From NCBI RefSeq assembly GCF_040448305.1, contig NZ_CP148752.1, positions 2,108,001 through 2,172,000 of the forward strand: a DNA stretch of 64,000 nucleotides. The letters are read 5' to 3'. The notes under the pieces are model-generated. The model was not told the DNA's origin and searched no databases. It saw only the letters and a list, made by a program, of their open reading frames with translations. The position numbers and the translations under genes are program-made. How positions within the stretch are numbered: the stretch's first letter is position 1; the number at the start of each line of letters is the position of its first letter. Source of the DNA: Pseudomonas fluorescens. GTDB taxonomy: Bacteria > Pseudomonadota > Gammaproteobacteria > Pseudomonadales > Pseudomonadaceae. Positions 54,160 through 62,786 of the stretch are shown here, piece after piece.

Positions 54160-55659
54160 ATGAGCCTGGAAAATAAGCTAATTGATCTGATAGAAGCAGA
54201 AGCACTAAAACTCTCCCAAAGGCAACACGCTTATCACAATGCGCTTCACCTTGAACATGAAAGAAAAACTAAACGGTTGACAAATCCTGGGGCGAAGGAG
54301 GTAAAGACCCCAAGCTATTGGATAAATGATAAAAAATTTAACCCTTTTTACGTTCAAAAAAACAAAAAGCAGATTGCGAATTCGATTGCAAAAAAAATCA
54401 TGGCGGGAACGTACTCCCCCCACGACCCAATTATAAAACAAATTCCAAAACCATCTGGCGGTCATCGCTCAGTAACGGTATATCAGATACCTGATGCTGC
54501 TGTATCTCGGATGATATATGAACAGCTAATAAGAAAAAATAAACATCGTTTTAGCTCCTTTTCATATGCGTATCGCAATGACAGAAATGTGCACTTTGCA
54601 ATACAAGACATTGGGATAGAGTTAAATCAAAATTCAAGAATATATGTGGCCGAATTCGACTTCTCTAAATTCTTTGATAGTATTGATCACAGTTACTTGT
54701 TTGAGCAATTCAATAAAAATGGCTTTCTGATTAGCGCTCACGAAAATCAAGTAATTCGATCATTTCTGGGTACTAGCGGAAAAGGTATTCCGCAAGGTAC
54801 TTCCATATCTTTATTCCTAGCAAACCTCGTATGCTGGCGACTTGATAGAGAGTTGGAACAAGCGGGATTGCGCTTCGCGCGATACGCAGATGATACAATC
54901 ATCTGGTCAAAAGACTACGATAAAATCAGCAAGGCATCCCAAATAATAAGTAATTTTTCTTTTGATGCTGGAATCGCAATAAATTCAGAAAAATCAAAAG
55001 GTATAAGATTGCTTTGCAAGCAAACCATGAAAGTCGAAATGGAAAGCACTCCATCTATCGAGTTTCTTGGTTATTCAGTTTCTACCGACAACATCTCAAT
55101 CAAAGAAACTTCTGAAAATAAAATCAAGAGACAAATTAACTACATACTTTATAAGCATTTAATCCAACCGCTGCGTGGCGTAAAGCTCGCCGCCTTAAAA
55201 ATTCCGGCTAACAACAAAGACGAGAATCTGGTTAGCGCTATAATGGAAATTAGACGCTATCTTTACGGTGATCTAACAGATCAAATGATCGCGAATTATA
55301 TTAATGGTGTAAGCAATCGAATATTTTTCAAAGGTGTCATGAGTTTCTACCCGCTAATAAATAATGAAGCTCAACTGAAAGACCTTGACGGTTGGCTTGT
55401 AACCTCAATCTACAAAGCGATCAATATCAGAGGGAAATTGTTGAAGCGCTGGGGTCACAATCGTGACCATAACTTCCCGTTCAATGTTTCACGGAACAAT
55501 ATATTGTCTGAACTAGGAAGGCAGAAGATTCACGGAAAGAAGCTACTGAAGTTACCTAGTTTTTACTTTATATACCAAGCCCTAAAAAAGGGTCTATTGG
55601 ACTTTGGCGTTGAAGGTGTTATGAATCCCGCTTCCAACACCTATAACTACTACGGTTAA
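54160..55659 (+). CDS. Reverse transcriptase of the UG/Abi (defence-associated, DRT-like) type
   Basis: 499 aa, start with GGAG 7 bases upstream. RT motifs in order: KPSGGHRSVTVYQIPDAAVSRM (about 97-118), motif A AEFDFSKFFDSI with Asp167, motif B GIPQGTSISLFLANL (219-233), motif C RYADD (241-245), then IEFLGYSV. The C-terminal ~160 residues are a helical region without a maturase, endonuclease or retron-type VTG segment. AT-rich. With the upstream ncRNA this matches single-RT DRT systems (DRT2- or DRT9-like arrangement); the exact class is not assignable by eye. Confidence 0.87.
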   Translation: MSLENKLIDLIEAEALKLSQRQHAYHNALHLEHERKTKRLTNPGAKEVKTPSYWINDKKFNPFYVQKNKKQIANSIAKKIMAGTYSPHDPIIKQIPKPSGGHRSVTVYQIPDAAVSRMIYEQLIRKNKHRFSSFSYAYRNDRNVHFAIQDIGIELNQNSRIYVAEFDFSKFFDSIDHSYLFEQFNKNGFLISAHENQVIRSFLGTSGKGIPQGTSISLFLANLVCWRLDRELEQAGLRFARYADDTIIWSKDYDKISKASQIISNFSFDAGIAINSEKSKGIRLLCKQTMKVEMESTPSIEFLGYSVSTDNISIKETSENKIKRQINYILYKHLIQPLRGVKLAALKIPANNKDENLVSAIMEIRRYLYGDLTDQMIANYINGVSNRIFFKGVMSFYPLINNEAQLKDLDGWLVTSIYKAINIRGKLLKRWGHNRDHNFPFNVSRNNILSELGRQKIHGKKLLKLPSFYFIYQALKKGLLDFGVEGVMNPASNTYNYYG

Positions 55660-55669
55660 TGCCTTTGAC

Positions 55670-55761
55670 GCTGTCAAGGAGAGTGCGGAGGCCGCAGCCC
55701 GCGCAGCCCTTTAGGGCGAGCAGGAACGGGCGAGCAGCTCAGCGAAGCGATCCTTGATAGC
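55670..55761. repeat. 92-bp palindromic element, right copy
   Basis: Arms GCTGTCAAGGA (55670-55680) and TCCTTGATAGC (55751-55761), one mismatch; GGCCGCAGCCC at offset 20 and GCAGGAACGG at offset 50, the same layout and total length as the copy at 53641. It begins 10 bp after the RT stop. Confidence 0.8.
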
Positions 55762-55787
55762 AGCCCCGCAATAACAGCCTATTAGCA

Positions 55788-55922
55788 GGGGACTGGGGAA
55801 GGCTTCTCCCCCAGCCCCCTGCCACGACGGCGAGGCGCGGGGATTACAAGGGGCGGAGTCCCTTGGTCTACAGTCCAGCGGCACGCTGGCCCACCATTCG
55901 AAGAATGTGTAGTGGGTTACAC
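55788..55922 (+). other. Probable oriT of the MobV type
   Basis: The core GTGTAGTGGGTTACAC (55907-55922) has the inverted GTGTA/TACAC arms and the TAGTGxGTTA sequence of MobV/MobM origins such as pMV158, with AAAG after it. A strong GGGG..CCCC hairpin lies just upstream (55788-55821). It precedes the mobilisation genes by about 70 bp, the usual position. Confidence 0.68.
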
Positions 55923-55988
55923 AAAGTGTTGCTTTGCTCTTTGCTCCGTCTGCAAACTATCAATAAACAACAAGACGGGGAAACCGCT

Positions 55989-56456
55989 ATGCAAGCAAAT
56001 ACTCTTTTTATGACTGATAACCAAAAAGTTATGTGGGCCGAAGCTGGCACTACCTTCCCAGGAGAACAACTAGATAAAGTAATACAACGCGCGTTGATGG
56101 ACTTGTCCCCAGATCGACTGCGAAATGACTATTATGAGATTCGCCGATTCGACGCGCCTAATGCTTTCGACTCCCTTTTGAAGTTGCAGAATACCGGGGC
56201 GGCGCGTCGGCATATTGAAGTAGACCAAGACGAATTCCGTGAAGTTTTGCGCGTAGAAGCAATGCTTTTTGTTCTGATCATGCAAGCCATTGCGATGTTA
56301 TTGGACATTTTTCTGCGAGTGCTAGGGGGGGCGTTAAAAGGTGCCTCAATTAACGCGACAATTCCGCTAACGGTGGCGCGGACTCCACAAAAATACGTCC
56401 CTACTTGGCAAAGACAGCCGCGTATCGAGCACGACGATAGCGGGTATACCTCATGA
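55989..56456 (+). CDS. Hypothetical protein preceding the relaxase
   Basis: 155 aa from ATG 55989 (GGGGA upstream). The middle has FREVLRVEAMLFVLIMQAIAMLLDIFLRVLGG, a probable membrane segment at about 95-120. The stop overlaps the relaxase start by 4 bp, so it is coupled to it and may assist mobilisation. No family recognised. Confidence 0.65.
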   Translation: MQANTLFMTDNQKVMWAEAGTTFPGEQLDKVIQRALMDLSPDRLRNDYYEIRRFDAPNAFDSLLKLQNTGAARRHIEVDQDEFREVLRVEAMLFVLIMQAIAMLLDIFLRVLGGALKGASINATIPLTVARTPQKYVPTWQRQPRIEHDDSGYTS

Positions 56457-57475
56457 GTTTTGCAATCATCCGTACTAAGAAATTGAAGTCGATGGCTGCG
56501 GTGGTGCGCTCCGGAAAGCACACCTTCCGTGAGCAACTCACGCCCAATGCTGACCCGGCCATGACCCCAAAAAATCGGGTCGTCGGGGCAGCAAGCGCTA
56601 AAGATCTCAAAGCACGTTTGCAGAACCGATTGCCTGAAAAAATTAAAGCTCGGTCAGTGCTGTGCATAGAGTACCTAATTACAGCGTCCCCAGACGCGTT
56701 TAAGCGCCATGGCGGCCCGTTGGACGACATGGGCGGGGGTTATTTTAACGATGCCTTAAAGTGGCTTCAGAAGCGCCACGGGAAGGAGAACGTGATTTCA
56801 ACGGTTGTGCACCTGGATGAGACCACGCCGCATCTTGTCGCTTACGTTGTTCCGATGACCGCCGACCATCGTTTGTCGTGCCGTGATTTTCTTGGCGGCC
56901 CGCCGAGGATGCGTCAGATGCACACTGATTTCCACGAAGCTTGCGGCAGAAAACGGGGACTTGACCGGGGCGTCGAAGGCAGCAAAGCGAAGCATCACGA
57001 CATCAAAAGCTTTTATGCCACGCTAAACGCCGCCGGGTTGGCTCCGCAGCTCGAAGCGAAAGACTACGCCGCCGCCGCCATGGGCATCAAGACAGCAGCA
57101 TGGCGCAAAGCCGAGTCGCTTACAGAGTCACAGGCGCAGGGCGCCGCAGTGGGGGCGACGATGAAAAAAGCCTTGGTGTCGAGAGGTAAAGCGATCAGTA
57201 AAAAGGCGGAGGAACTAGGCGCGCGATTACAGGTTTTTGAGCAAAAACGCATGCTTTTGAAACAGGCAGAAGAAGCGTTGGCACGTCGTTTAAAAGCGCT
57301 CGAAGAACGCGAGAGAGAAGCTAACGCAGATGAGCATTCAGTCCTTGCATTAGAAGCAGAGAGAGACACTTTAGTGAGGCGCCTAGAAATACTGGAAAAC
57401 CGCACCGCTATACAAAGTATGGCCCCGATTAGGGGCCACAAATACGAAAGAGAAAATACGCTAACTCAGTCGTAG
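56453..57475 (+). CDS. MobV-family (Mob/Pre) relaxase
   Basis: 340 aa. N-terminal FAIIRTKKLKSMAAV, His23 (SGKHTFRE) at the position of the MobM nucleophilic histidine, and the metal site VVHLDETTPH with His120, Asp122, Glu123 and His127. C-terminal ~120 residues are a coiled coil. Nicks oriT and leads transfer of the element with a helper conjugation system; no mating-pair genes are present here. Confidence 0.9.
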   Translation: MSFAIIRTKKLKSMAAVVRSGKHTFREQLTPNADPAMTPKNRVVGAASAKDLKARLQNRLPEKIKARSVLCIEYLITASPDAFKRHGGPLDDMGGGYFNDALKWLQKRHGKENVISTVVHLDETTPHLVAYVVPMTADHRLSCRDFLGGPPRMRQMHTDFHEACGRKRGLDRGVEGSKAKHHDIKSFYATLNAAGLAPQLEAKDYAAAAMGIKTAAWRKAESLTESQAQGAAVGATMKKALVSRGKAISKKAEELGARLQVFEQKRMLLKQAEEALARRLKALEEREREANADEHSVLALEAERDTLVRRLEILENRTAIQSMAPIRGHKYERENTLTQS

Positions 57476-57990
57476 AACAATGCGCTGCCGTCCGGGCACA
57501 GGCAGTAGCGCTTGGCGAAAATGTAGATGCCGTCGGGCTGATCGCAAGCACCGATGATCAGTGCGGCATGGCTAATTTCATCATTGACGAGGTAGACCTC
57601 GCCCTCGGCTACTTCGATCTTGAAATCACCAGGCGGATAAACAACGACCCTGTACGTCGGATAGCGAATGTTGCCATAGTCATCAAGGGGGCCGGGATAC
57701 GATACTAAAGCTTCCTCTAGCGTGGGGGCCAAGGTCTGTTGGACATGTTGGAAGACGTAGCGCCATTGGTGGGCACACGCAGCGTTGAGCTCGCTGAGAT
57801 TGAAATGCAGAGCTTTAATTTCTTCATCTGTTGGCGGCGGAGATGGAAGGGGTGGAAGGTCGTCGACGGACAACTCGCCGCTTTCGAGCTTAGCGATTAC
57901 CCGGGCAATTGTTGCTTCAAATCGGCCATCTTTTCCCCACTCGATAGCCTTTCTCATCGTCTCATCGAATTCTTGTCTAGTAATGATCAT
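57466..57990 (-). CDS. Hypothetical protein
   Basis: 174 aa, acidic. Opens MIITRQEFDETMRKAIEWG; proline-rich linker LPPLPSPPPTDEEIK near 65; C-terminal half VVVYPPGDFKIEVAEGEVYLV suggests a beta domain. Convergent with the relaxase, overlapping by 10 bp. Codon use is closer to the host than to the RT. No family recognised. Confidence 0.65.
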   Translation of the reverse strand: MIITRQEFDETMRKAIEWGKDGRFEATIARVIAKLESGELSVDDLPPLPSPPPTDEEIKALHFNLSELNAACAHQWRYVFQHVQQTLAPTLEEALVSYPGPLDDYGNIRYPTYRVVVYPPGDFKIEVAEGEVYLVNDEISHAALIIGACDQPDGIYIFAKRYCLCPDGSALFYD

Positions 57991-58012
57991 TATGCGAGAT
58001 CCTCTTGGATAA

Positions 58013-59443
58013 TTATGTATAACTGTAATTGGAGTTTTTACGGCCTTCAGTGGATCTTTGGATACGCTCGATCTTGAAGGGTGAGTCGTTGAGGAATTCT
58101 CTATTCCCGATTTTTATACCTTTACATTTTTTTATTGTCTCTCCGTACGAGTTTTTTGAGCTTTCCATAATCAATTTGATTTTTGATTCGGAACCGAAAA
58201 GTTCACTATTAGAAAGCATCACGTAGTAGCCATTTGGGTTTCTCCAGATTTCATTTTTTACGTACTCGAGAACACTTCCAGTTTCTGGAGAAATGTCATT
58301 AAGCTTTAGTGCGTTTATCCGTCTAAATGTAGTTATAAGATTTTTTACGCCGAAAACTTGGAATTGCCTAATGTTCAAGGCTTTAATTGCAGCTTGTACA
58401 CGCTCTTTGTTTCTCATTGAAGCTAGATCTTTCGCTTCTCTTTCTAGGTCTTTACTGTTAGGCGTCTCCTGTACTGCTTCATTTTTTTTTGAAAATCCCT
58501 TTGTCAGGTATTTGAAAATGTAAGAGGCTGCTTTGGCCATTCCAGGGCCTGTCTTGCCGAGCATGATGTCTGCTGATGCCTCGGTAGGAAATTTTTCGCG
58601 AATGGCTTTTTTGATTTCGTTAATTTTTTCCGGTGATGAAAATATAATAAGATGCCAGTGAATACATCCGTCTTGGTGCGGTTCGACGACTCTAAATCCG
58701 AAATAGGTTTCCGGGCTTGCGGGAATCCCTCGGCTATTTAAAATTGCGCGAATTTTGCGCCAATTACTGTTGATGTATTCATGGCTGTCTTTTATTTTGA
58801 TTTTTCTGTTGCGTGGCTTTTTTCCAATGGTCGGATTTGGGTGGTATTTTGGTGGTGCTGTTAAAGTAATGAATAACCATTGGAAGGACTGTGAGTCTGC
58901 GAGCCGTTCTAGGCTCTTGCACAGGTTGTATAGTTCGGCGACTCTGTTTTCTTCTTTGCTTTTAACAATGTCAAGAAGGTTGGCTTTTTCTCCCGTTAGA
59001 GTGTTGTGAAGATAACAGCTCGCGAGTGATCGTTCGTTGTTGGCGCTCTTTTCTCTAGCTCGTTGTAAGGTAGGGTCAGAACAATAGAGCTGAGCAGGCT
59101 CTAGGCTGTTAGCTAAACCTGTTTTTCCTACAATTCCACTTTTTGCCTCGTGGTCAAGGCGATCTTGGTTTGATCTTTTTTCTAACTCTCGTCTCCAAAA
59201 GTATTTGCACTGTGATCGATGGATGATGGAGCTATATAAGCTCGATGTGATAGTCACCGAGTAAAACTCTGTTTTATAGAAATATTTAGATTTTATTTTG
59301 GTGATTGTGTTGGGAGGGGTTTCTTTGAAGTGCGATGCGATTTCTGACGCATAGATGCGAATCTCCATGAGGGATAGAAATCGTGCGCTGGGGAGTTTGG
59401 TCAGGCAGGTTGGAAAGGGAGGGCAAATCTGATTGTCTTGCAT
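58013..59443 (-). CDS. Rolling-circle replication initiator, phage GPA-like HUH endonuclease
   Basis: 476 aa. HUH motif IHWHLII (His262, His264), motif FITLTAPPKYHPNP around 191-204, and two active-site tyrosines Y308-x-x-x-Y312 (AASYIFKYLTKG), the arrangement of phiX/P2 gene A proteins. Nicks an origin to start rolling-circle replication. Its presence beside a relaxase and an integrase suggests that the excised element can replicate. AT-rich codon use. Confidence 0.85.
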   Translation of the reverse strand: MQDNQICPPFPTCLTKLPSARFLSLMEIRIYASEIASHFKETPPNTITKIKSKYFYKTEFYSVTITSSLYSSIIHRSQCKYFWRRELEKRSNQDRLDHEAKSGIVGKTGLANSLEPAQLYCSDPTLQRAREKSANNERSLASCYLHNTLTGEKANLLDIVKSKEENRVAELYNLCKSLERLADSQSFQWLFITLTAPPKYHPNPTIGKKPRNRKIKIKDSHEYINSNWRKIRAILNSRGIPASPETYFGFRVVEPHQDGCIHWHLIIFSSPEKINEIKKAIREKFPTEASADIMLGKTGPGMAKAASYIFKYLTKGFSKKNEAVQETPNSKDLEREAKDLASMRNKERVQAAIKALNIRQFQVFGVKNLITTFRRINALKLNDISPETGSVLEYVKNEIWRNPNGYYVMLSNSELFGSESKIKLIMESSKNSYGETIKKCKGIKIGNREFLNDSPFKIERIQRSTEGRKNSNYSYT

Positions 59444-59564
59444 GTCTGTGGGCTCCGTCTTTGGTGACGGGGCCTACAGTGGAGATTTCCAGGGAATCTG
59501 AAGCGACTGGGAATTGAGGTTTTTTTTCCGAAACTCCTCTCGCAGTGGATTTCAGCCTCCTGGA

Positions 59565-60308
59565 TTACGAACCAAGTTCTTCAAAATGGTCTTTGTAGTC
59601 GGTTTTTCTCAGCTCCATAGCCTTATGGATTAAGTCCTTGAACGATGTGCGGTCTTTATTTCCAGGATCATCAACATTACCCGTATATGTGTGTTGGAAA
59701 TAGGCCTGCACTACCTCTGTGAACCGGCTGGAAGGAGTTGGGGAGGTTTCGATGCCTGCCTGTTCACATATGCCGCTCATGTACACGACCGCATAGAGAG
59801 TCGGATCGATTTTTGAATGTGACCTAGGGGCTTTTTCTTGCTGCCAAAGCTGAGCAGCTCCTATAAGCAAATCCAACATTTCAGTGTCAGGGCCCCAAGA
59901 TTGATGCTTATTCAAAGCCGGTTTACGCCACTCGGCCATGTCCTCAGTGGGCTGAAAAGACCTCAGCATCAGCTCAATGCCCACGACCTCCGTAACCAAA
60001 TGGCCCGTGTCTATTTTTCTGAAGCAACCGGCTAAGGCTCTTTGATCGTCGTTTTCGATTTCAAGCCATATGTCTCGCGCTTTTAGGAGCGTGTCTAGAT
60101 ACCGCTGCACGTTGCCCTTGCGTTCCTTAGCGCTATGTCCCCGGTTCAAACTGGCGCTGCGTATGTCCATCTCCAAGGCGCTTTGATGCGCGATGAGCCA
60201 TGCAAGTTGTTCCGGATCGCTCACGTCCTCCCATTTTTGAAACAGAGATTTCAAACGCTCAAAAAGGGGTAGGTTGTGCTTGCGGGAGAAATTAATAAGG
60301 CTTGGCAT
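59565..60308 (-). CDS. Hypothetical protein
   Basis: 247 aa, all-helical by composition. Starts MPSLINFSRKHNLPLFERLK; no catalytic motif seen. It lies inside the right dusA att site as the last gene of the element. Codon use resembles the host more than the RT/Rep genes. Confidence 0.62.
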   Translation of the reverse strand: MPSLINFSRKHNLPLFERLKSLFQKWEDVSDPEQLAWLIAHQSALEMDIRSASLNRGHSAKERKGNVQRYLDTLLKARDIWLEIENDDQRALAGCFRKIDTGHLVTEVVGIELMLRSFQPTEDMAEWRKPALNKHQSWGPDTEMLDLLIGAAQLWQQEKAPRSHSKIDPTLYAVVYMSGICEQAGIETSPTPSSRFTEVVQAYFQHTYTGNVDDPGNKDRTSFKDLIHKAMELRKTDYKDHFEELGS

Positions 60309-60411
60309 CTAGAAGAGAGCTCTTGGGTCGCCTGTGCGCCGTCGTGGTATTCTGGGAGTGCACATGTTGTGCACATGATGCTGTTTAAGCTAATGATTCA
60401 ATTGAGAAAAT

Positions 60412-60498
60412 TTACCTATCCATCATGGGCGCGACAGAAAACCTCCTGGATACCGAATCTGCTGGATAGGCCAGGTTTTCTGTGGGTTTCATCGGCAT
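60412..60498 (-). other. dusA: Right att site: interrupted 5' end of dusA
   Basis: Minus frame MPMKPTENLAYPADSV, SRRFSVAPMMD, R, stop: the natural N-terminus of tRNA-dihydrouridine synthase A cut after MMD. The ATCCATCAT core at 60418-60426 matches 50383-50391. The element therefore runs from about 50383 to 60420. The dusA body is not found in the window. Confidence 0.78.
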
Positions 60499-60599
60499 TT
60501 AGCTACTTCTCATTTGCTACGGTTTACTACGGTTTTTGCTTAATATTGAGCGAGCCTTGCTGCTATGTGACAACGCAAACCACTCGTGTAGCAAAATCC

Positions 60600-60830
60600 A
60601 TGGGATCGATCACCGTTCGCAAGCGCAAGGATGGCTCTGCAGCGTACACCGCACAGATCCGCATCATGCAAAAGGATGTGACAGTTTATCAGGAAAGCCA
60701 GACCTTCGATCGCAAGACCACGACCCAGGCCTGGCTCAAGCGGCACGAAGCTGAGCTGGCCGAACCTGGTGCAATTGCCAAGGCCCAGCGCAAGGGCGTG
60801 ACGATCAAGGAAATGATCGAGCCCCCTCGG
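60600..60830 (+). pseudogene. N-terminal remnant of a second integrase
   Basis: ATG 60600 then GSITVRKRKDGSAAYTAQIR, YQESQTFDRKTTTQAWLKRH and a break after VTIKEMIE. This is the arm-binding domain of a different family of tyrosine integrases, commonly found next to dusA in fluorescent pseudomonads. The catalytic domain (about 300 residues) is missing. Sequence beyond is the terminator region of the glycosyltransferase gene. Confidence 0.75.
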
Positions 60831-60855
60831 CCTCCCGTTTCCGGGGTGCCGAGGG
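60824..60855. terminator. Hairpin downstream of the glycosyltransferase
   Basis: CCCTCGGC (60824-60831) pairs with GCCGAGGG (60848-60855), inner CCCG/CGGG. It stands 22 bp after the stop of the minus-strand gene. No T-run follows in that direction. Confidence 0.55.
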
Positions 60856-60876
60856 CACTAATGCCGGTAACGCTAG

Positions 60877-62520
60877 TCAGATCTTGCCGAAATTGACACA
60901 GCAGTAGCCCATATCGTCCTTCTCTTGCGCCTGCCGGAATTCAGACGGCACCCATTCGCAACGCGTGATCAGGCCTGGGCTATTCAGCCCTTTGAGAAAT
61001 GGCAGCAGCCTGCCGTTGCTCAAGTCGCCACCGTAGCCGAATTCAGACACATAGAGCACGTGGATCGGTTGCTTGTCGCGCAAAAAGGCAAAATATGTCA
61101 TGTGGTCCACTACGACATTTTCTGCCGACTCCGCAGGAATACCACATGACACCCCCAGCTTGCTGATTGAATCCAGGTGAAGCTGAGTCCCCAGCACCGG
61201 AATCGAAAGCGGCTGCCCGGGCAAGCTCGATTGCGCGAAGGAGGAGTTACGTGTGATGGCAGGGGTCACGAGGGCTAACAGTGTCACCATCGACGCCATA
61301 GATAGCAGCAACAACAGTGAATAGGCTACTAGCGTGGGTGTGTTACTCGGCTTCACTGCGCGCCGGGAGTGCATCAACAGGGCTGCGATGATGATCGATA
61401 CAGGCATGAATTGATTAGCTGCATAAAAATTCTGGATGTTGTAAAAAAACGCATTGATTAAATCTGCGCCGACCAACAACAGCGCCAGCACGACAGACGC
61501 AGACACTTGGCGGCGAACCACTTGCAGCAGAAATATCGGGATGGTTACAACGTGGATTCCGATAATAAACGCGTACAGAAAATAATAAATGGCAAGATTG
61601 AGGTACGGCAACGCTTCAAAGCTACCGACCATGGGAGGCAGCCAGCCCGATTGAAAAGTGTCATTAAATGTAAGATGTATCAACAACCGGTCAGGGAAGC
61701 TCATTAAATTATTGTAAGCGGCGCTGACAAACTCAACTGGTGCAGAGAGCAGCATACCCGGTAACAATGTGTTGAACGCCAGCATTTTTTGAATGTTCGG
61801 CGCATCCTGACAGCCCGCCAGCGCGCCGAAATAGTGAAAGTTCTGAATGCACAGAACCACGACGAACAGCCACAAGCCATAGCGAATCGCTTTGTGGTAC
61901 GTTGCCGTCGCGAACCACACGGCCGCTAGCGCGAATGGCGCATAGAACATGCTCTTCGGGTGAGCATAGAAAAATAACGTCAGCAACAATGCAAGCCCGA
62001 CAGTCATCGCCACCTGCGCGCGCGCAGACTTCTGCTCCTTGAAGAAGAGTGCCAACAAACAAAGCACCAGCATCAGCAGCATCAGAAGTTGTTCAGGGCG
62101 CGACAAGACCCACAGATAGGGTAGGACACCCAGTGAAGCCACCGCCACCAATCCAGCGAAACGCTGAAGAGCCCCTCCAACATCACGCGCCTGCGCCAAG
62201 CACCAATACGCGAGCAAGGCAAACCAGATCAGCGATAAAGAAATCCCGCTCACTCTCAAGCCAAGAGGACCCAGGTGGGCATAGATCGCCGACAGTAATA
62301 TACCGGCCGGATAAAATACCCATGAAACTGTCCGCCCTGCAGTTGTTGTGCATTGTGGAAAAAGGGTGACCGCATTTCCGTCCTCCAGAAAGAGCCGCGC
62401 AACCCTGAATTTTGTCATGACTTCATCGGAATAAATCGGAAGAAATACCCCGCTCAGTAATACAGCAAAGAACAATGCCAGAACAATTATTGGAATTTTA
62501 TTTGTTAAAACATCTCTCAT
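60877..62520 (-). CDS. GT-C-type membrane glycosyltransferase-like protein
   Basis: 547 aa with about 11-12 hydrophobic segments and a C-terminal periplasmic domain of about 120 residues. The first external loop carries an acidic pair after TM1 (YSDEVMTKFR), as in lipid-linked-sugar glycosyltransferases of the ArnT/PMT fold. Probably transfers a sugar from a polyprenyl-phosphate donor to a surface glycan. The acceptor is unknown. Likely linked functionally to the downstream-reading rffA gene. Confidence 0.7.
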   Translation of the reverse strand: MRDVLTNKIPIIVLALFFAVLLSGVFLPIYSDEVMTKFRVARLFLEDGNAVTLFPQCTTTAGRTVSWVFYPAGILLSAIYAHLGPLGLRVSGISLSLIWFALLAYWCLAQARDVGGALQRFAGLVAVASLGVLPYLWVLSRPEQLLMLLMLVLCLLALFFKEQKSARAQVAMTVGLALLLTLFFYAHPKSMFYAPFALAAVWFATATYHKAIRYGLWLFVVVLCIQNFHYFGALAGCQDAPNIQKMLAFNTLLPGMLLSAPVEFVSAAYNNLMSFPDRLLIHLTFNDTFQSGWLPPMVGSFEALPYLNLAIYYFLYAFIIGIHVVTIPIFLLQVVRRQVSASVVLALLLVGADLINAFFYNIQNFYAANQFMPVSIIIAALLMHSRRAVKPSNTPTLVAYSLLLLLSMASMVTLLALVTPAITRNSSFAQSSLPGQPLSIPVLGTQLHLDSISKLGVSCGIPAESAENVVVDHMTYFAFLRDKQPIHVLYVSEFGYGGDLSNGRLLPFLKGLNSPGLITRCEWVPSEFRQAQEKDDMGYCCVNFGKI

Positions 62521-62786
62521 TCTTCAACACCCAGTCGATTTAAAAATCGATTATTCTATCTTCGTCAGTAAAGGCTTATTAATCGGCGCCAATGATAGCC
62601 CAATCCCTGCATTGAACCTGCATTGCATCCATCGAACCTGAAAGCTCTCTGGAAACTCCGGGTAAGCCCTCAGATGTGCTGAGCGGTTAGTTCATTTATC
62701 TACTGGTAACGATATACCGTGCGTCCAATGTCATGGGTGCAGCTACGCAGTGTGCAGTTCAGCAATTGCACGCTGCGTGTTCCCCT

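Noticed and set aside
54160..55659. Group II intron or retron reverse transcriptase
   Set aside because: No maturase/endonuclease domain, no intron domain V/VI-like sequence nearby, and no VTG motif of retron RTs. A retron is not fully excluded without phylogeny.
54160..55659. Diversity-generating retroelement
   Set aside because: No template/variable repeat pair and no C-type lectin-like target gene in the window.
53641..55761. Integron attC sites for the 92-bp palindromes
   Set aside because: They lack the RYYYAAC/GTTRRRY core sites and there is no integron integrase.
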